Assembly: GCF_000003605.2 (NCBI RefSeq)
Contig: NW_003140832.1
Location: 1 to 63,339 of the forward strand
Length of the DNA: 63,339 nt
Source of the DNA: Saccoglossus kowalevskii
Taxonomy: Eukaryota > Hemichordata > Enteropneusta > Harrimaniidae
Reading direction: 5' to 3'
Each line of letters begins with the position of its first letter. Position 1 is the stretch's first letter. The notes under the pieces were generated by a model. It had not been told where the DNA came from and made no database searches. It saw only the letters and a list, made by a program, of their open reading frames with translations. The translations under genes and the position numbers were made by a program. Of the stretch, positions 20,729 through 33,625 are shown piece by piece.

Positions 20729-23700
20729 TCACATAAAAAAGAAGGATGCCAGACCGAACATAAACAACATCAACACTGTTTGGATGACGTATGCACTCGT
20801 GGCTGCAGACGACTCTGGATCTGTAAGTAAAATGAGTAATGTTCAAAAATTACAAACTGAAAACTAACGTCAACACATTTTTTGTTTGAAGGGGGGGGGG
20901 TCGAAAAGGGCGTTTGGTTGATTTTTTTTACATGTCATAAATATGTGCGGTATTTTGGATTGTTGTATGATCCAAGATAAATGGTCGACCACAGCCATTT
21001 TATCTCATCGTGCATATATTGAGCTCAAGAATATGCTAAATAGTTTATTAATGGACTGATATTTAATGAACAATTTGCCGACTGTTTTGAGTTCATTTCG
21101 AGTATAATAGAAATTAAATCCGTTTTTGTGGTTGGAATGTCATGATTGGCATAGCATCAAAAAGAACGTGTCGACAGCTGCCGAAAATTTTAATAAACGC
21201 AGTATTCTTGACCGCGGAAAACTTGATATAGTATAATCTCTCATCACAATCTCACGAGTTCTTCGAGAAAAAACAAACAAAACAAGATTACTACTGCGCT
21301 TACCCGAGCAAACAGCCATTTCCGAGATACAATTGGTAACCGCAATGGTACTTTTTGCGAGAAAGGTCAGCTTGGAATCGGTCAGCATGACAGTGGAATT
21401 GTCACAATCAGAGTGATAGCATTGTCTCATCACTCCTCGTTTATCATCTAGAGAAAACAATTATTGATTGAAACACACACCACTGATTATTTCATAATTT
21501 TGTCATGAAATTTTAAAAACCTGTATATGCAATGGGAAAGTATGAATTACTAGTGCAGAATTGGATAACATTTTGTTTGCTGTTCAGTATTCTCCAAGTT
21601 AACAATTTCGCACAAATATATATCACTTTCAAGCGAATTGAGAGTGGTAATGGACACATTTTGCAATTATGATTACACGAAGTCATCCACTGCCACCCGA
21701 TCCATGTACTGCATATTAATATTTACTGAATAACATGAGACGGAGAAGGAATGATTACCTGTATCTGACAGATAGATGGCGCTGTACGATGGGTCATTGG
21801 TCCAAAAGTATTTGTGGTCGCTGTCCATAAGACGTGGATAAGCGTTCATTTGGTCTTCACTTGGGGCACCTGTTAAACATGAAAGAGGAAACGGATCTTG
21901 GATGTAAATCTGGCAGTTCAATTAGCTAGCTATATAGGTTACCTGGTTGTTATGAATATAGACTGGGCAGTTAGTAGTGACCGATGCAAACTAAAACACG
22001 CCTGCGATATGCCCCTTAAATTGCGCCCTCTTACGCTTCTGTGGCGTCGGAATTACATAAGTAGGTGAAGGTAATTTACAGTCGTATGCATAGAGACAAT
22101 ACAAAGCACGAACAGAAATTGCCCTTTATAGAATAGTGGTCTTTATATGACCTTTCATTAATCGATTCCTGGATACAAATATGACATGATTTCTCAGTTA
22201 AAATTGCAATTTGTTTCTCTTGATTAAATTTCAGATTGAAGTAAACCCAAAATGGGGGTCACTGGTAACATAAGACAGGTAGTATTTATAAACAAGTGAC
22301 TTTTACATGTAAAACTGCGTTGGGACTGCGCAAAGGTAGTCGCTATCAGCAGGCGAACGCTAACACAGGTTTGACTGAGTTAAAAACGAGCGTGTGCCTA
22401 TGTAGTGGTTCATCGTTTGGAAAATAGTACTAGTAAATCTCTCTTATTAACACCAGACTACTGGTAGCCCTCGTTCACACTTTTACGTCACGGAGGCACA
22501 TTGTCGCCAGATGCCGCGAGGTATAGGAGAGATGTATTTAAGTTGGGCGACTAATTCAATGACATAGCGTATTCAGTAAGACGACGCCCCCAACGAATTA
22601 TTTCGTTAATTCGTTTTTAATATACACACACCGCCTCCTTGTAAATATTTCGCGGGCACTGTACTTGATTTAAAAGTACAACATTCGGGATTATGAACTC
22701 ATAAAAAAATAGCGTTCCGCTATGCATCGGTGATAATAATAAAAATGTAGGTCAAATTATATACGTCATTCGTATCATACTGCGTAATTAATTCTTGCAT
22801 GAACGAAGCCACAATTAACTACAACACTAAGTATCTATGATTTCTCGGGTTTCGGAATAGTTTGTTGTCATTAAGCGTAAACGTTTCCCTGTATATCGAC
22901 CATGTCCGTATCACACAATTTGACACTCATTTATACTAACCTCAGCGCCCATTTGAATTAAGTAATGGGAGTGGAAATTTGAAACATTTTATTTGAAGCT
23001 TTGTTGCATTTGATGAACTAATTACAGCAAGGCCATTGTGTTCTCTATCCGAAGAGTTGGGTTACAATATATCAAAGCAGGCAGTGTTACTGTTTCCTTG
23101 CAAATGATGGAGATACCTACTCACCTTCAATGTCAAGTTCAATACTCTTGATCTTGTATTCAGGTTTGGATAAATCATTCCAAGCTTTACGAAACGCCGC
23201 CATCAATTTAGAATCAGATTTGCGACCCACTCCGAACAAGAAGTCACCTTTCGAATCGGCGTCTCTGATCTCGGCATTGAAGGAAGAGAACTCGTCCTTG
23301 ATATGATTAAGAAAAAAATGTTGTTTGAGATTTGCGCTAAAAAGTCCGACCTTGGAGAGCCTTGAAACTGTCAATGTCAGGCTGGGAAATCTGTGGTTAA
23401 AGCGGTCGTCACCTGCGCATGCACGGGAATTGAGTCCCACGCGACAATAACAACACACGCTAAAACGCAAAGGCTTATTGGTAGACGCTTGCTTGTAAAC
23501 AATGACACGCTATGGCCATCTGACGCATGCGCAGGTGACGACTCCCCCACTTTAAAGTTGCATTCTGGGATCAAAATGACTTATAAAATATATAGCTATG
23601 AACTTATACTTATCAGTTAATTATCAAACAAACAATCGAAATCATATTTCCAAGACGCCAATAAAGCAAAATGTGAATCATCTTAGAGTGTAATTAATTA

Positions 23701-26700
23701 AGGGCATGGTCAAGGTGCATCGCACGCCCAAAGTTCGCGCGACAGTTACCGCTCTTAAACGTGATTCAAAGAGTTTTCAGAGAGCTTTATTGGGACTGTT
23801 ATGTGATATTATTGATGGTCTGATTTTGCTCGCATTATTGTGAGAGGGATCTACTGCCTACATTACTCGGAACAGAAGCGAATCTTCGAGAATCTACACC
23901 GTGTTAGAACACTATTCAACAGTCTTAGCAAATAAAATTTGAACAAACAACCAAATAGGAAGCCGAAACGATAGTCAAAATAATTCAGAATAACCCATAT
24001 GTAATTATATAGTGTCAAGACAGCTCAACGAATACTCTCAGAGTGTAAGGACAGTGGCAGTGGTCACTTAAAAAAAAACTTTTCCAGTACTTCGACATAG
24101 ATAACACGTTTATATGCCGCGGGGCCACTAACCCAAATTCGTTGATGTTTTGATCCACTAGTAGCCAGAAAATGACGAAGACGAAATACCTCGACTAAGC
24201 TGTTCCATACAATACGCTGTTTAACGCATATTAATATTAGTTGAAATAAAATTAAATCGAATCTGGGTCGATTCGACAATACGCCATTATATTACTCACA
24301 TTGTCGAGGAAGATTTCCTGTGATTGATTTTTTGTGTCATAGTTCATGATAGTATCTAAAATAATAATTCCTTTGACCTTTGACCCTGTCGATTCCAGTT
24401 GTTCCTTCAACCAAACTTCGACGAAGTTCTTACTACCACACAGACCACTCGGACAGGCTGATGTGGGTTCTATAAAAACAAAACAAGAGATGTTATTCTG
24501 ATTATATAGAAAATAATAGTGACAGAAAGATGGTCCACAGAATTAAATTTTCCGTAATATATGACGATTTGTGTAATTTCAAACTACTGACGTATTCACC
24601 CCCATGGGCGTCATTTCTATGGGTGGACCCGAACCATTAGTCCAGATCAGGGGTAGGTAGGTTAGAAATTCTGCGTTTTTTTATTTTATATTTTCATTCC
24701 TACAACGATTATTTTCTTTTTCATCAGACAACACATACACATAATGCTAATTTTCCCGGCAAATCCTAATTAATCGCCTAATTAAAACCTCTCAGTCTGC
24801 CATGTACTCGTTGGTCAAAGTCGCCAACTTATGAGACCGAGATCTCGCACATGCTTGACGCGACGAACGCCGCCCTTAAAGTCTTATTTAAAATATTGGG
24901 TGTAATATGAACACACATGCATGCCCGACTGAAATATAGTCTGAAGAATATATAGAAAACCGCAATTTATTTTGACTGGCTGTTATGGTAAACGTGTACT
25001 CCACATAGAGTGTTAAACGACGATAAACGAATGTTTCAGCAAATATTTAAAAACTAATCTATAAACAGTTTACAAATTTGAGTAATTAAAATCCCCTTGT
25101 AATTTAAAATTATTTTAATGCAATTCTGGATTCCGGCCAGAATTCTGCTTTTTAGGGTTTGCCATTTTCCCAGCAATGTACTGTAAAACATGTCTTTTTT
25201 TAGCTAGCATGTTATTTTAGCTATTTTAGATAATCTGTAATTTCGCTATTTCAAGATGCAGCTAATTTAACAGAAAGTATATTCTCACAGGGAGATTCTG
25301 TTAATCCATGCCAAGAGTCAAATCCGCTAAAATTGCATGCATCTATGTTTCAACGTGTTCTACAGTAGTTTGTTGTCATCCTTAAAAAGTTATTTTTTTC
25401 TTTCAAATGTTCTCACGCGGACAAATCCTTCTCCAAAAAAAAAACATGACTGTCCACTCTCACCTTCTTTCTCCTTCATGTCAAAAGCAGCAAATATGAC
25501 AGTGTTTTCAAACGTACAGGACATGGCTTTCAGTTGCCTCAAAGCTTCCAACATGGCGGACAGGCCGGAACCATTGTTGTCGACCCCAGGGGTTGTTGGC
25601 GTCGTGTCAAAGTGGGCTCCCACTATCAGGTACTCGTCGTCTTCTGTGTCAGCCAGTTTTCCTGGAAGGATCCCTACCACGTTGTACCCCATCGTCTAGT
25701 GGTAATAAATGACATTGATATAACCAGAGTTACTGTACTGCGTGTGTACACATTCAGCTATTATGATACATTTTTTAACGTAACCAATTTAAATTAATTG
25801 TTCATAGCTTTCTCAAAATATGCAGATGGTTATTTGTTTGAAGTATTTAAATCGCAATGACGCGCGTGTCATAATTAGAGACGGTATTAATTGTTTAAAG
25901 CGGGAGGATCGTTACCTGCGCACGCGCAGGTAATGAGTCCCAAACGATGATAACAACACATGCTAAAAACGCAAAGGCTCGTGGGTAGACGCTTGTTTGT
26001 AAACAATGACCCGGTATGACCATCTGGCATATGCCCAGAGGACGACTCCCCCGCTTTAACACGAACATACAGTATATATAGCCACCCATGCCCACCCCTA
26101 TTTTTTGGCAATTTTCTATGTTCAGGACCCTAGGCGCTTACCCGGATAAATTCGGTATTTTTCAGTTACTGCCAAAGGCTAGATGGACTCGTCATATTAG
26201 TTGCATTATATTCTTGAACAGTTTCACTTATTGTATTTTACGATTGTTTCCTTTTCCTGAAATTGAATTGTTTATTGCAAATGTATGAATAACTCAGGCC
26301 ATACAGTTCGTTGTCCGTGTAACCATTTTTTTGTCGCCTGATTTGATTGGTGCGGTTTCTCATGAGTGTAAAATGGAGGTGTGAAATCAACCGCGCCCCC
26401 AACGACATTCTTTGTTTTAGTTATGTAGCGTTTGTCAGTTAGAATACCTTCAAGTCACCAATCTACATATTGTCGTCGCTAGAGGTCGCAAATATATTAA
26501 AGGCGCAGACTGTTTCCAATTCATCAAACTCTCATCTCAGCTATACATTTTATTTGTTCACACTAGTAATTCTTTTACACTGACCTGTGGATCAGAAGTG
26601 GCGAAAGACACCATATTAACGTCAAGTTCATTGTCTTCAAATGTACTTTTAATGAAGTTCCTGGCTGCTTCGTGATATGCCATGTTACCAGCGTGATTGC

Positions 26701-28173
26701 GATTTTTGCTGAACTTGTTCTGTATCATTGTACGCAGATTGGACGCAGTTTTGACGTAGTCCTCGTCAGCTGACTGACAGTGTGACGCCAATAACAGTAC
26801 CACAACTGCAACAAACAACAATATTTTAAGAGGATGCCTTTCCTTCAAGTTCACTAAATGTCGCATTTCACCTGACGTGAGTTCATATTTAGAATCGTTG
26901 AAGGGAGATTAGAGCCTAGTCGAATGTAATGTGTATTTGTTACGAGTATATGTGTCTTATGCTAATTTATGTTTTTGCAAACAATTGGTGTTGTGTAACG
27001 CGTTGTGCGATGTGACGTGCTATGATGTGATGCGATGTTATGTGATGCGATGATGTGTGTAGTGGTGTGATACGATGCACTGTAGCCGGACTGGTCTTAT
27101 GTTATTGTTGGGGGCTTGTCTTCGTTTTGCCACGAGCTACTGAGTGTCACGCTGTCTTACATTGTCATGGGGTTGATCACAGTGGGGGATATAGAAATTC
27201 GAGCAATTATGATGTTGCCAGTGTGACTGAAATAACTATCGTGAGAATTGCATCCTGAGAAGCAATTAAATAAAACCTGGAACAGTAATCTCCTGTTCAA
27301 TGGAGTAATCTTTCTCTTCCGTAAGAGTACTCCGGTCAGATGTCAGTAATTGCAAAGTTCGAACAAAAGAGATGTGGGTTAAGTACGATTACCTCATAAT
27401 TTGCAAAGCTTCCTTCGTAAGTGATGCCATTGTACTTGGCGCTCATTATCCTCCAATCAATGCAAATTGCTTAACTAGTTATGCTTTACATGGATATACA
27501 GTGGGAGAGGGGGGGGGGTGGTGCAACCCTTTAGGCGAGTACTGACATTTCATGAATACCACAAGTGACATGCGGAGATATTTAGGTTTGATGTTAGTGC
27601 TGGTGGCATTAGGCGATTCCACTGAATGCGCCACGGAAAGACAAGGACATTGTGAAATTATGGAATTCTAAAAGACATACTTGTTTCGTAAGTTTCAGAT
27701 ATTGACAAATATTAAAATTTGTATTGGTTGTGCAGTTGTCCATATCATTTCATGTGATTATTATCACGGAACGGAGTATCGTAAGAACCGGAATTCTTCA
27801 AATACGTCATAAAGATTGACCATTTTTTACAGAATTGCAGCGAATGTACATGTTGAATGTTCATCATCAATCCGTTTCAATGAAATAACAGAGTGAATGG
27901 ATTGTGCAATACAAGAAGCTATTTCTCAACAATCCCTATGACGCCCTTTCGAAGAGATTTGCATCAACGCATAACAGTTTTTTATCACAGTGCTACGTGT
28001 TACGATTCAATTGTTTTTTCAAAAGGTGTGCACTAATATTTTCAAAAGAAACTATTTCGAATATCGTGGCTGTGATAGGAAAGACATAAATGCGAAATGA
28101 CATTAGAGTAATATCAAAGCTCGGAGAAGGTGAACTTACCTGCTGTTCGGTAGATACAAAATTTCGAAGCCAT
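20729..28173 (-). CDS. Secreted M28-like metallopeptidase homologue, gene B (8 exons, 413 aa)
   Basis: Manual exons on the minus strand: 28173-28140, 26871-26585, 25695-25464, 24469-24300, 23296-23125, 21869-21759, 21447-21304, 20820-20729 (TGA). All introns are GT-AG; phases 1,0,1,0,1,1,1. A hydrophobic segment at about residues 28-41 is a signal peptide or anchor. The pro-region spans about 47-107. The M28 fold spans about 108-375, with NVVGILPG, GAHFD (135-137), DNNGSG (146-151), the expected Glu-Glu site reading Lys181-Glu182, LDTIMNYD (Asp223), and SDHKYFW (His317). Cysteine pairs C190/C195 and C345/C350 probably form disulfides. The last exon gives small residues then a hydrophobic tail (395-413), like a GPI signal. 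Asn147 replaces the usual bridging Asp and Lys181 the catalytic Glu, so activity is doubtful. If the first exon is wrong, translation would start at ATG 26866 (400 aa). Confidence 0.85.
23401..23551 (-). mobile_element. MITE family M2, copy 1, in a gene B intron
   Basis: TTAA flanks at 23397-23400 and 23552-23555. Ends are AGCGGTCGTCACCTGCGCATG and its complement with GGTGACGACTCCCCC. It lies about 100 bases upstream of the 3' splice site of exon 5 (23296), inside the intron, so it sits close to the likely branch-point region. Confidence 0.85.
24805..24875 (-). mobile_element. MITE family M1 partial copy in a gene B intron
   Basis: On the minus strand it starts after TTAA with GGGCGGCGTTCGTCGCGTC and continues GCATGTGCGAGATCTCGGTCTCAT, then GGCGACTTTGACC. 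These are the landmarks of the copy at 19469-19690. Only one end is recognisable, so it is truncated or very degraded. Confidence 0.6.
25080..25320. repeat. AT-rich inverted-repeat-like element related to 57517-57728
   Basis: Contains TACTGTAAAAC and GCTATTTTAGATAATCTGTAATTTCG-type words, like the element at 57517. The boundaries are not clear. It lies in the intron between exons 3 and 4 of gene B. Confidence 0.35.
25899..26055 (-). mobile_element. MITE family M2, copy 2, in a gene B intron
   Basis: TTAA flanks at 25895-25898 and 26056-26059. Shares AACAACACATGCTAAAAACG, GCAAAGGCTC and TAGACGCTTG with the other M2 copies. It has the same orientation as copies 1 and 3 relative to the host genes. 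Length is 157 bp. Confidence 0.85.
28140..28173 (-). CDS. Probable first coding exon of gene B
   Basis: ATG 28173 opens 11 codons plus one base before a strong donor, GCAG then GTAAGT. The acceptor upstream of exon 2 (CACGTCAG, exon from 26871) is in phase and joins in frame to the internal ATG at 26866. With it the protein is 413 aa, matching gene A at 412 aa, and both genes then share a tiny phase-1 first exon. The polypyrimidine tract of that acceptor is weak, so the internal ATG remains an alternative start. Confidence 0.5.
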
Positions 28174-29893
28174 CTTAAAGCACATTAACTCTGTACTAAG
28201 CTGAAAACCAGAATGCAACTGAATCGAGTGAGTTATTTTGTAATACGGCACTTGTCCTTAGTACATTTCGGTACCGTGTGCAAAGGCCAATCTAGGACGG
28301 TGCCGTGGGGACAAACAGCGTTATATTTTTTACTTATCCCGGTAGTGCAATTGGAAAGCACAATGCGTTGATAAATTAGGTACACAATGATACACGGAAG
28401 GTCTCACTAATCTACCGAAAAATGATATATCATTAACTTATGACTTCCCATGACAGAAAGTTGACGAGCACGCTAACGTATCTATAGCTACAAAGTGAAA
28501 CGTGACAACGGGATATGATTAACTTATAGATAATGCTAGCAACAGCGTGGAAATTTACTGCACTCGGTGGATTGACGTGTGCAGGTGTTCGGGAGAGATA
28601 ATGTCTGACCAAGGTTGTGATGAAACCTAAGATGGACTGTGAATTATGGGCATAGCTCCGATGCAGAGAATATATAGTTTACAGAACGTCCCCGAAACGC
28701 GCTGCTAACTTATTATCTTCTAATATAGTGTTAGGTCCCAATACAAGGAGACATACGCACAGAAGAATATCGAATTCTGTCTAAAATATATTACGGCGTC
28801 TTCGCTCAGTGCATTCATGTAAATAAAATGCTTTTTACACGCGTTGCATCATGCATCACGAAGACAACTCAGTGAGACGATTATGGCGTTTTAAACTTTA
28901 ACAGGCAATATTTTCTACATGATATAACATTACTATCATCGAACTGTGAAATATATTTAGATGTAGAGTTGAATTGTCTCTTGAAATGAAACGCTCATTG
29001 TAATAAGCTAATCAGTAAATGTAACAACTGCAAAACACGCAGAGCCAGATACTATAAAAAAAGTCTATAACAGTTTGTTTCGTCAAAACAGGAAATTATT
29101 AGTATAATATGTGGTCCATTTAGAAAAGGACACCATGAAACTTGAAAAGGAACATTTCCTAGCTGCTCGGTTAAACACAAAACAATGGAATTTACCGTAA
29201 TTACAATTACTTAGTAAATTAGTTCTCAAATATATAAAATAAAACTAGATATAGTCATCCAATACTATACACTCTGTTACCATATAGAACATACGTATTA
29301 AAATACGATTTTGCAAATAGAACAGTACGAGAGTGTGATGATGACCTTCCAGGGTCGCCAGTGATGATGGTTTCTTGTGTGCATTCTTTTACAAAAAAAA
29401 ATACTAATCAAATCCCACGCGATAACACTTGCAACAGATACCGATTAAAAATTTACATTCATAAGGATACCGTATTTATTTGTATATGTTTTTAATGTAT
29501 GTCGTCTTCTGTCCTGTTTATTTTGTGTAACTTATTTGTGACTAGTGGTTATTATATTGATGTCAGTCCGTGCTAGAACCCGGAATTAGGTAAATAAAAT
29601 AAATAGTTTCCTTAGTGAAATTAATAAAAAAAATAGCAAATTCAATATAATTGTGACATGCAATAATTTGCAAACTAGTTCGAAGCTCGTTGACAATACA
29701 TACACGCACAACAACCTTGTGTATGTTCATCACGTGACTACAGCGTGTAAAGTACTTCAAAACCAAACATTTACAAATCACCAAGTCATGGTTTGTACGT
29801 AGTAACACGAGTTGCTACGATAAACAAAATGGCGAACACGATGACATAGTTCGACAAACATATAGTACATGAAATCGAAATCTATTGGTCCTA

Positions 29894-29922
29894 CCACCGT
29901 CCCTGGTGTTGAGGGACGGTGG
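29894..29922. repeat. Perfect hairpin, 11-bp arms and 7-base loop
   Basis: CCACCGTCCCT, loop GGTGTTG, AGGGACGGTGG. The outer GGTCCTACC is directly repeated on both sides (from about 29888 and about 29921). It may be a remnant of an inverted-repeat element or a structured RNA stem. No function can be assigned. Confidence 0.6.
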
Positions 29923-30828
29923 TCCTACCTACTTTCGCTGCACGTCGCTTCGCAATTTTCTGAGCACAGAGCAACTAGTTCGAGTACAAGAGTAATTACC
30001 GCACCGAGTACGGCTACGAGGACGCCAACAGAAGTTAACGGCCTATTTTGGAGACGAGGTTCTATTATAAGTTCCTTCCCATACAGGCCATTAACTACCG
30101 TTCGAGTTCGAGTTGCCACACAAGTAATACTGTGAATTTGGCGAGATTTAGGTGTTATATGCAGTCCCATCGCGTGTTGTGTATTATCACGGTACACACG
30201 TGTTACATAACTCTTTTTTTTTTATAGAGGAACACTGAGCCAATGAGCTCTAGAAATCGCACCTGATTCATGTACATGTCATAGTAAAATGCATGTTTCG
30301 TTCAACCACAAACCACAGGTCGATCTGAATACCGTCGTTTGAACCTAGGATGTTGTATCATTTTGTGGTCTTCACTTGAGTCTTCACTTAGTTCTGATAA
30401 AGCAGTCCTCTCCTAGTAAGTGGGTATTGTTGAGAACAAAGAAACTACTAAACGGGTACTGCTCGGAACTAAGAAAAAGTACTTTCATACTAAATACTGA
30501 ACAAATACCGTCCGCTATCGAAGAAACAAAATAATTTCTTTTTATCGCTTCAACTAATTAGAACGCTCCGTCCTCATTGATGTTACGTGTCATGGCTTAG
30601 TTATTAGTTTAATTTACATAGCATTGAATTATGTTTTGCGTACAAGTCTTATCTCCATGCATGACCGGAGAACACATTCGTTGAACAATTGTCTTATCTT
30701 AGTTTACGCAATGACTCATACATACGTACTCGTAAAGGTACAATGAAATAGGCTTAGTCTGTTTAGACTATGCTCCTCATTTTATAAAACTAATTTGTTG
30801 AAATCAGGTTGTGTGGTGTGATATTTTA

Positions 30829-30925
30829 TTTATTTATTTATTTATTTATTTAATTAATTAATTAATTAATTAATTAATTAATTAATTAATTAATTAATTA
30901 ATTAATTTTATTAATTAAATTAATC
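30829..30925. repeat. ATTT then TTAA tetranucleotide microsatellite
   Basis: A run of ATTT units changes directly into a run of about 15 TTAA/AATT units. The second part is perfectly self-complementary and could extrude as a cruciform. It is also a dense cluster of TTAA tetramers, the target of the M1 and M2 elements, yet none is inserted here. Confidence 0.9.
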
Positions 30926-31123
30926 ACTCACTCGCTAGAGCGATTTTTGTCTCATATATTCAATACTAAGTTATGGTAACTGATGCACATTTTTTTTAAT
31001 GTGGAGTTGTGTTCATTTACATAATTCTAAATTTTACGATATTTCAGAAGTTCGTGATGTTTGCTTTTAGATTGTACCTACGACTATAGTCTTCTCTGTG
31101 ATTGTACAGACATTGTTCATGCC

Positions 31124-31205
31124 AATCTGCGCATATGTGGGGCGCCCTCAACCGGCAGGAATGCGAATTTTGTTTACTTGAGGGCGTTCCACGCATGCGC
31201 AGATT
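31124..31205. mobile_element. 82-bp short inverted-repeat element
   Basis: AATCTGCGCATATGTGG at the left pairs with CCACGCATGCGCAGATT at the right, followed inward by GCGCCCTCAA and TTGAGGGCGT. The arms are about 28 bp with a loop near 26 bp. It resembles other GCATGCGC-bearing palindromic elements here, but no target duplication was established. Confidence 0.6.
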
Positions 31206-31879
31206 AATTTGAAGTCAGGTATCACAAGAAACAGAAAATTGTCATAAATGCGTGAAATTTATTAAAATATATGATTTACATGTTATCGGACTTGTAAGCA
31301 CTCGTAACTGGTTTTGACAAGGTATTTTTGTATTTTGAGGTTTGATTTTCGGCAGCTAAAAAAGGGGGGGAAATTTTGTTACCGCTTTTGCATTAGCGAT
31401 TTTCAGGGTTTCGGAGCATTGATACTTCAATTTAATGAAATATGCTTTACGTGTTCAAACTGTACATGTATTAATAATATAATTTATATTATTTTGAGCA
31501 AGGGTAAGGTCCTGTACTGGGATATAGTCGCTCCGCCCCACAGACGTCCATGTATTGACACGAATAGCACCGTGTCGTCAGGCACCTGTGGTCGCATCGA
31601 TACTGTGTATGGATCTACAAAATCACAATAGCTGTATAGCAATAAGAATTTAATCATCTGACTGCTGACTTCAAGGATTCACGACAAGACTAGTTTCACT
31701 GACTTTATAAGACGTACCCAGACACCACTCATATGCTTGGCACTCAGCCACCATCACATATCAAACCATCAGGAGCAAGATATGAATCTAATTTGTGCAA
31801 CCAACTGTTCTCTTTCAAAAGTGACAGTTTCATTAAAAAACTATGATGCTCTTCTATAAAGTTTGCAGTTAGAAGTTCT
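31206..31879. other. No recognised gene
   Basis: The plus-strand open frame at 31314-31631 begins at TTG and resembles no family. Nothing else was identified. Confidence 0.4.
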
Positions 31880-33100
31880 TTAAGAATTTATTGCTGGAGG
31901 TCATACTCTACACGCTGGAGCTCTCGCATCGGTGATACTGATACTGAAAGAGGCTTGCTGGATAATTTTTTATAATTTGTGTAGACAGACTTCTTCCCTT
32001 CAGAATCATCTGTATCTAAAACACTAGTACAGCTACCAGTATTTAGTGGCAATGCGTCTGAACTACCGCTCCTGTCCATCAAAATTCATGGTTTAAGAGA
32101 TCGTCTACTGCAGATTATCTTGATGCTACAATTCCTGGGCTAGACTTGGAGTTGATAGGGTTCATTGTATGACTTATCTGTTGTATGCGATTTGCTATGA
32201 AATGAAACTCACTACAGTCATACTGTCTGTCTGTCCAGAAAATATGACGGCTGTTTCATAGCAGATACACGAGATTTAGCCTTCAACAAGGTGCTATAAA
32301 TGTTACTATTTGAATAAGTAATGCGTAGATATGAACAACTGCCATATCCATCCTATTATGCATCTGAGAAGTGATGCAACTCTGTCACAATTGGCTTCTG
32401 CATACCTTCTACTATTTATTTGCCAATGCAGGTAACTATTTCTCCATTTAGACCACTGTGTACATATTTCGTCAGGAACTTGCTCATCCCAGTGATGTCC
32501 ATCCCGACAAAGATTCTGCCATATCTTCTTTCGCTCTAGGAGGCATTGCGAGATGGAGCCCATTCAACTGATCTTGACCACTAAGTAGACACTGTTTTCT
32601 TTACATTCACTTCTACAATTGAACACAACTTTGAGCTTATCCGGTTTCTTGGGGGTGATAAACCCCATGATTTGGTATATACCATACTGTGTCCTTCTCT
32701 ATCTCAGTAGCAGGGACTTTTCTGCATAGGATTTCTTTACCAATCTCTCATGCTCATAATGTAATTGTCTCAATATTGTACATTTCTGCCGTACATTTCT
32801 TCTGTAAGTCTAAAATTACACCCATCTTTCTTTAATGGTAGGAAAAATACAAAATGCCCATCTTCATTCTGGAGAGTGTTCTCTTGCTAACTCTTCAGAA
32901 AGCGGTCTTCCAATGACATCTACATGATGCTCATGAAATTCAAGTTCCAGCATATTTCTCACTTCTTCAGTTGTCACATAACATAACATATGACATGACT
33001 TTGGTGTGACCTTGTCATTCTTGTCTAGCAGGAGAAATGGGTTCCCATGCACCCCCCTAAAACTAAATTCAGCTCCCCAGGGATATATACTCAAGGAATT
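31880..33100 (-). mobile_element. Degraded BEL/Pao-type LTR retrotransposon pol remnant
   Basis: Minus-strand pieces appear in element order. A block at 33094-32864 has TTEEVRNMLELEF and GRPLSEELAREHSPE, typical of the region before the RT of BEL/Pao elements, followed by a DGHF...LPLK block. A piece at 32563-32306 carries LCRDGHHWDEQVPDEICTQW, characteristic of the Pao-associated peptidase A17/RNase H linker, and then a frame-shifted HHFSDA block. The RT core between these pieces is missing, and stops and frameshifts are frequent. It is an old, inactive, internally deleted copy. No LTR was identified beside it. Confidence 0.75.
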
Positions 33101-33519
33101 TTGATGTTACAAGTGAAAGAAAATGTCCCATGGGGTCCTAATTAGCATACTTCCAAGATGGCTGCCACCCACACTCATTAAAACACTTGGTATCATATCT
33201 CAGTTACTACAAGGCTGATTTCGAGGATATTGGTATCGATATTATGGTTTTCTGGGGTGCTGAATAGAATGACTGGTCCCCAAAGCAATTGGAGGTCAAG
33301 GTCACATCATTTAGGCGAAGGTCAAGACAATTTCTTTGAAAATGCTTCATTTTCATTAATTATTCCATATCCATTGTTGACCCCGCTCCCAACTGTTATT
33401 ATTCTCATATTATTTGAATATATGTATGTGTATTGATATGTATGCATGTCTAGTTTCCAAAGTGAACATTTGAATCTTTCATTTGGCAGTAGTGATATGC
33501 AGAGGTTATATTATAGAAC

Positions 33520-33625
33520 TAGAGACTAATACCAGTTTAACCAGAGACTAATACCTGTCCATATCTAGCAAATAGAGACTAATAGTAGTTTAGCACTAGT
33601 AAATAGAGACTAATAGTAGTTTAGC
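33520..33625. repeat. About 32-bp tandem repeat
   Basis: Four copies of an AGAGACTAATA-containing unit. The last two, with TAGTAGTTTAGCAC, are almost identical and the first two have diverged. It lies in the otherwise unannotated interval 33101-34084, where I see no gene. Confidence 0.7.

Larger units (their letters stand above)
28174..31123. other. Upstream region of gene B, no further gene recognised
   Basis: No additional coding family was recognised. Notable items inside are a perfect 11-bp hairpin (29894-29922) and a long ATTT/TTAA microsatellite (30829-30925). The gene B promoter should lie just above 28173 but no defined element was identified. Confidence 0.4.

Noticed and set aside
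23117-23470. Extending gene B exon 5 upstream to include the whole open frame to 23470
   Set aside because: The upper part is MITE M2. The strong acceptor (T-rich tract, then ATCAAG before 23296) has the correct phase 0 and joins to the M28 reading.
23393-23620. Plus-strand 75-residue frame
   Set aside because: It is a translation of MITE M2, and the same peptide words recur at the other M2 copies.
25337-25797. Two plus-strand open frames opposite gene B exon 3
   Set aside because: They are antisense shadows of the M28 exon at 25695-25464.
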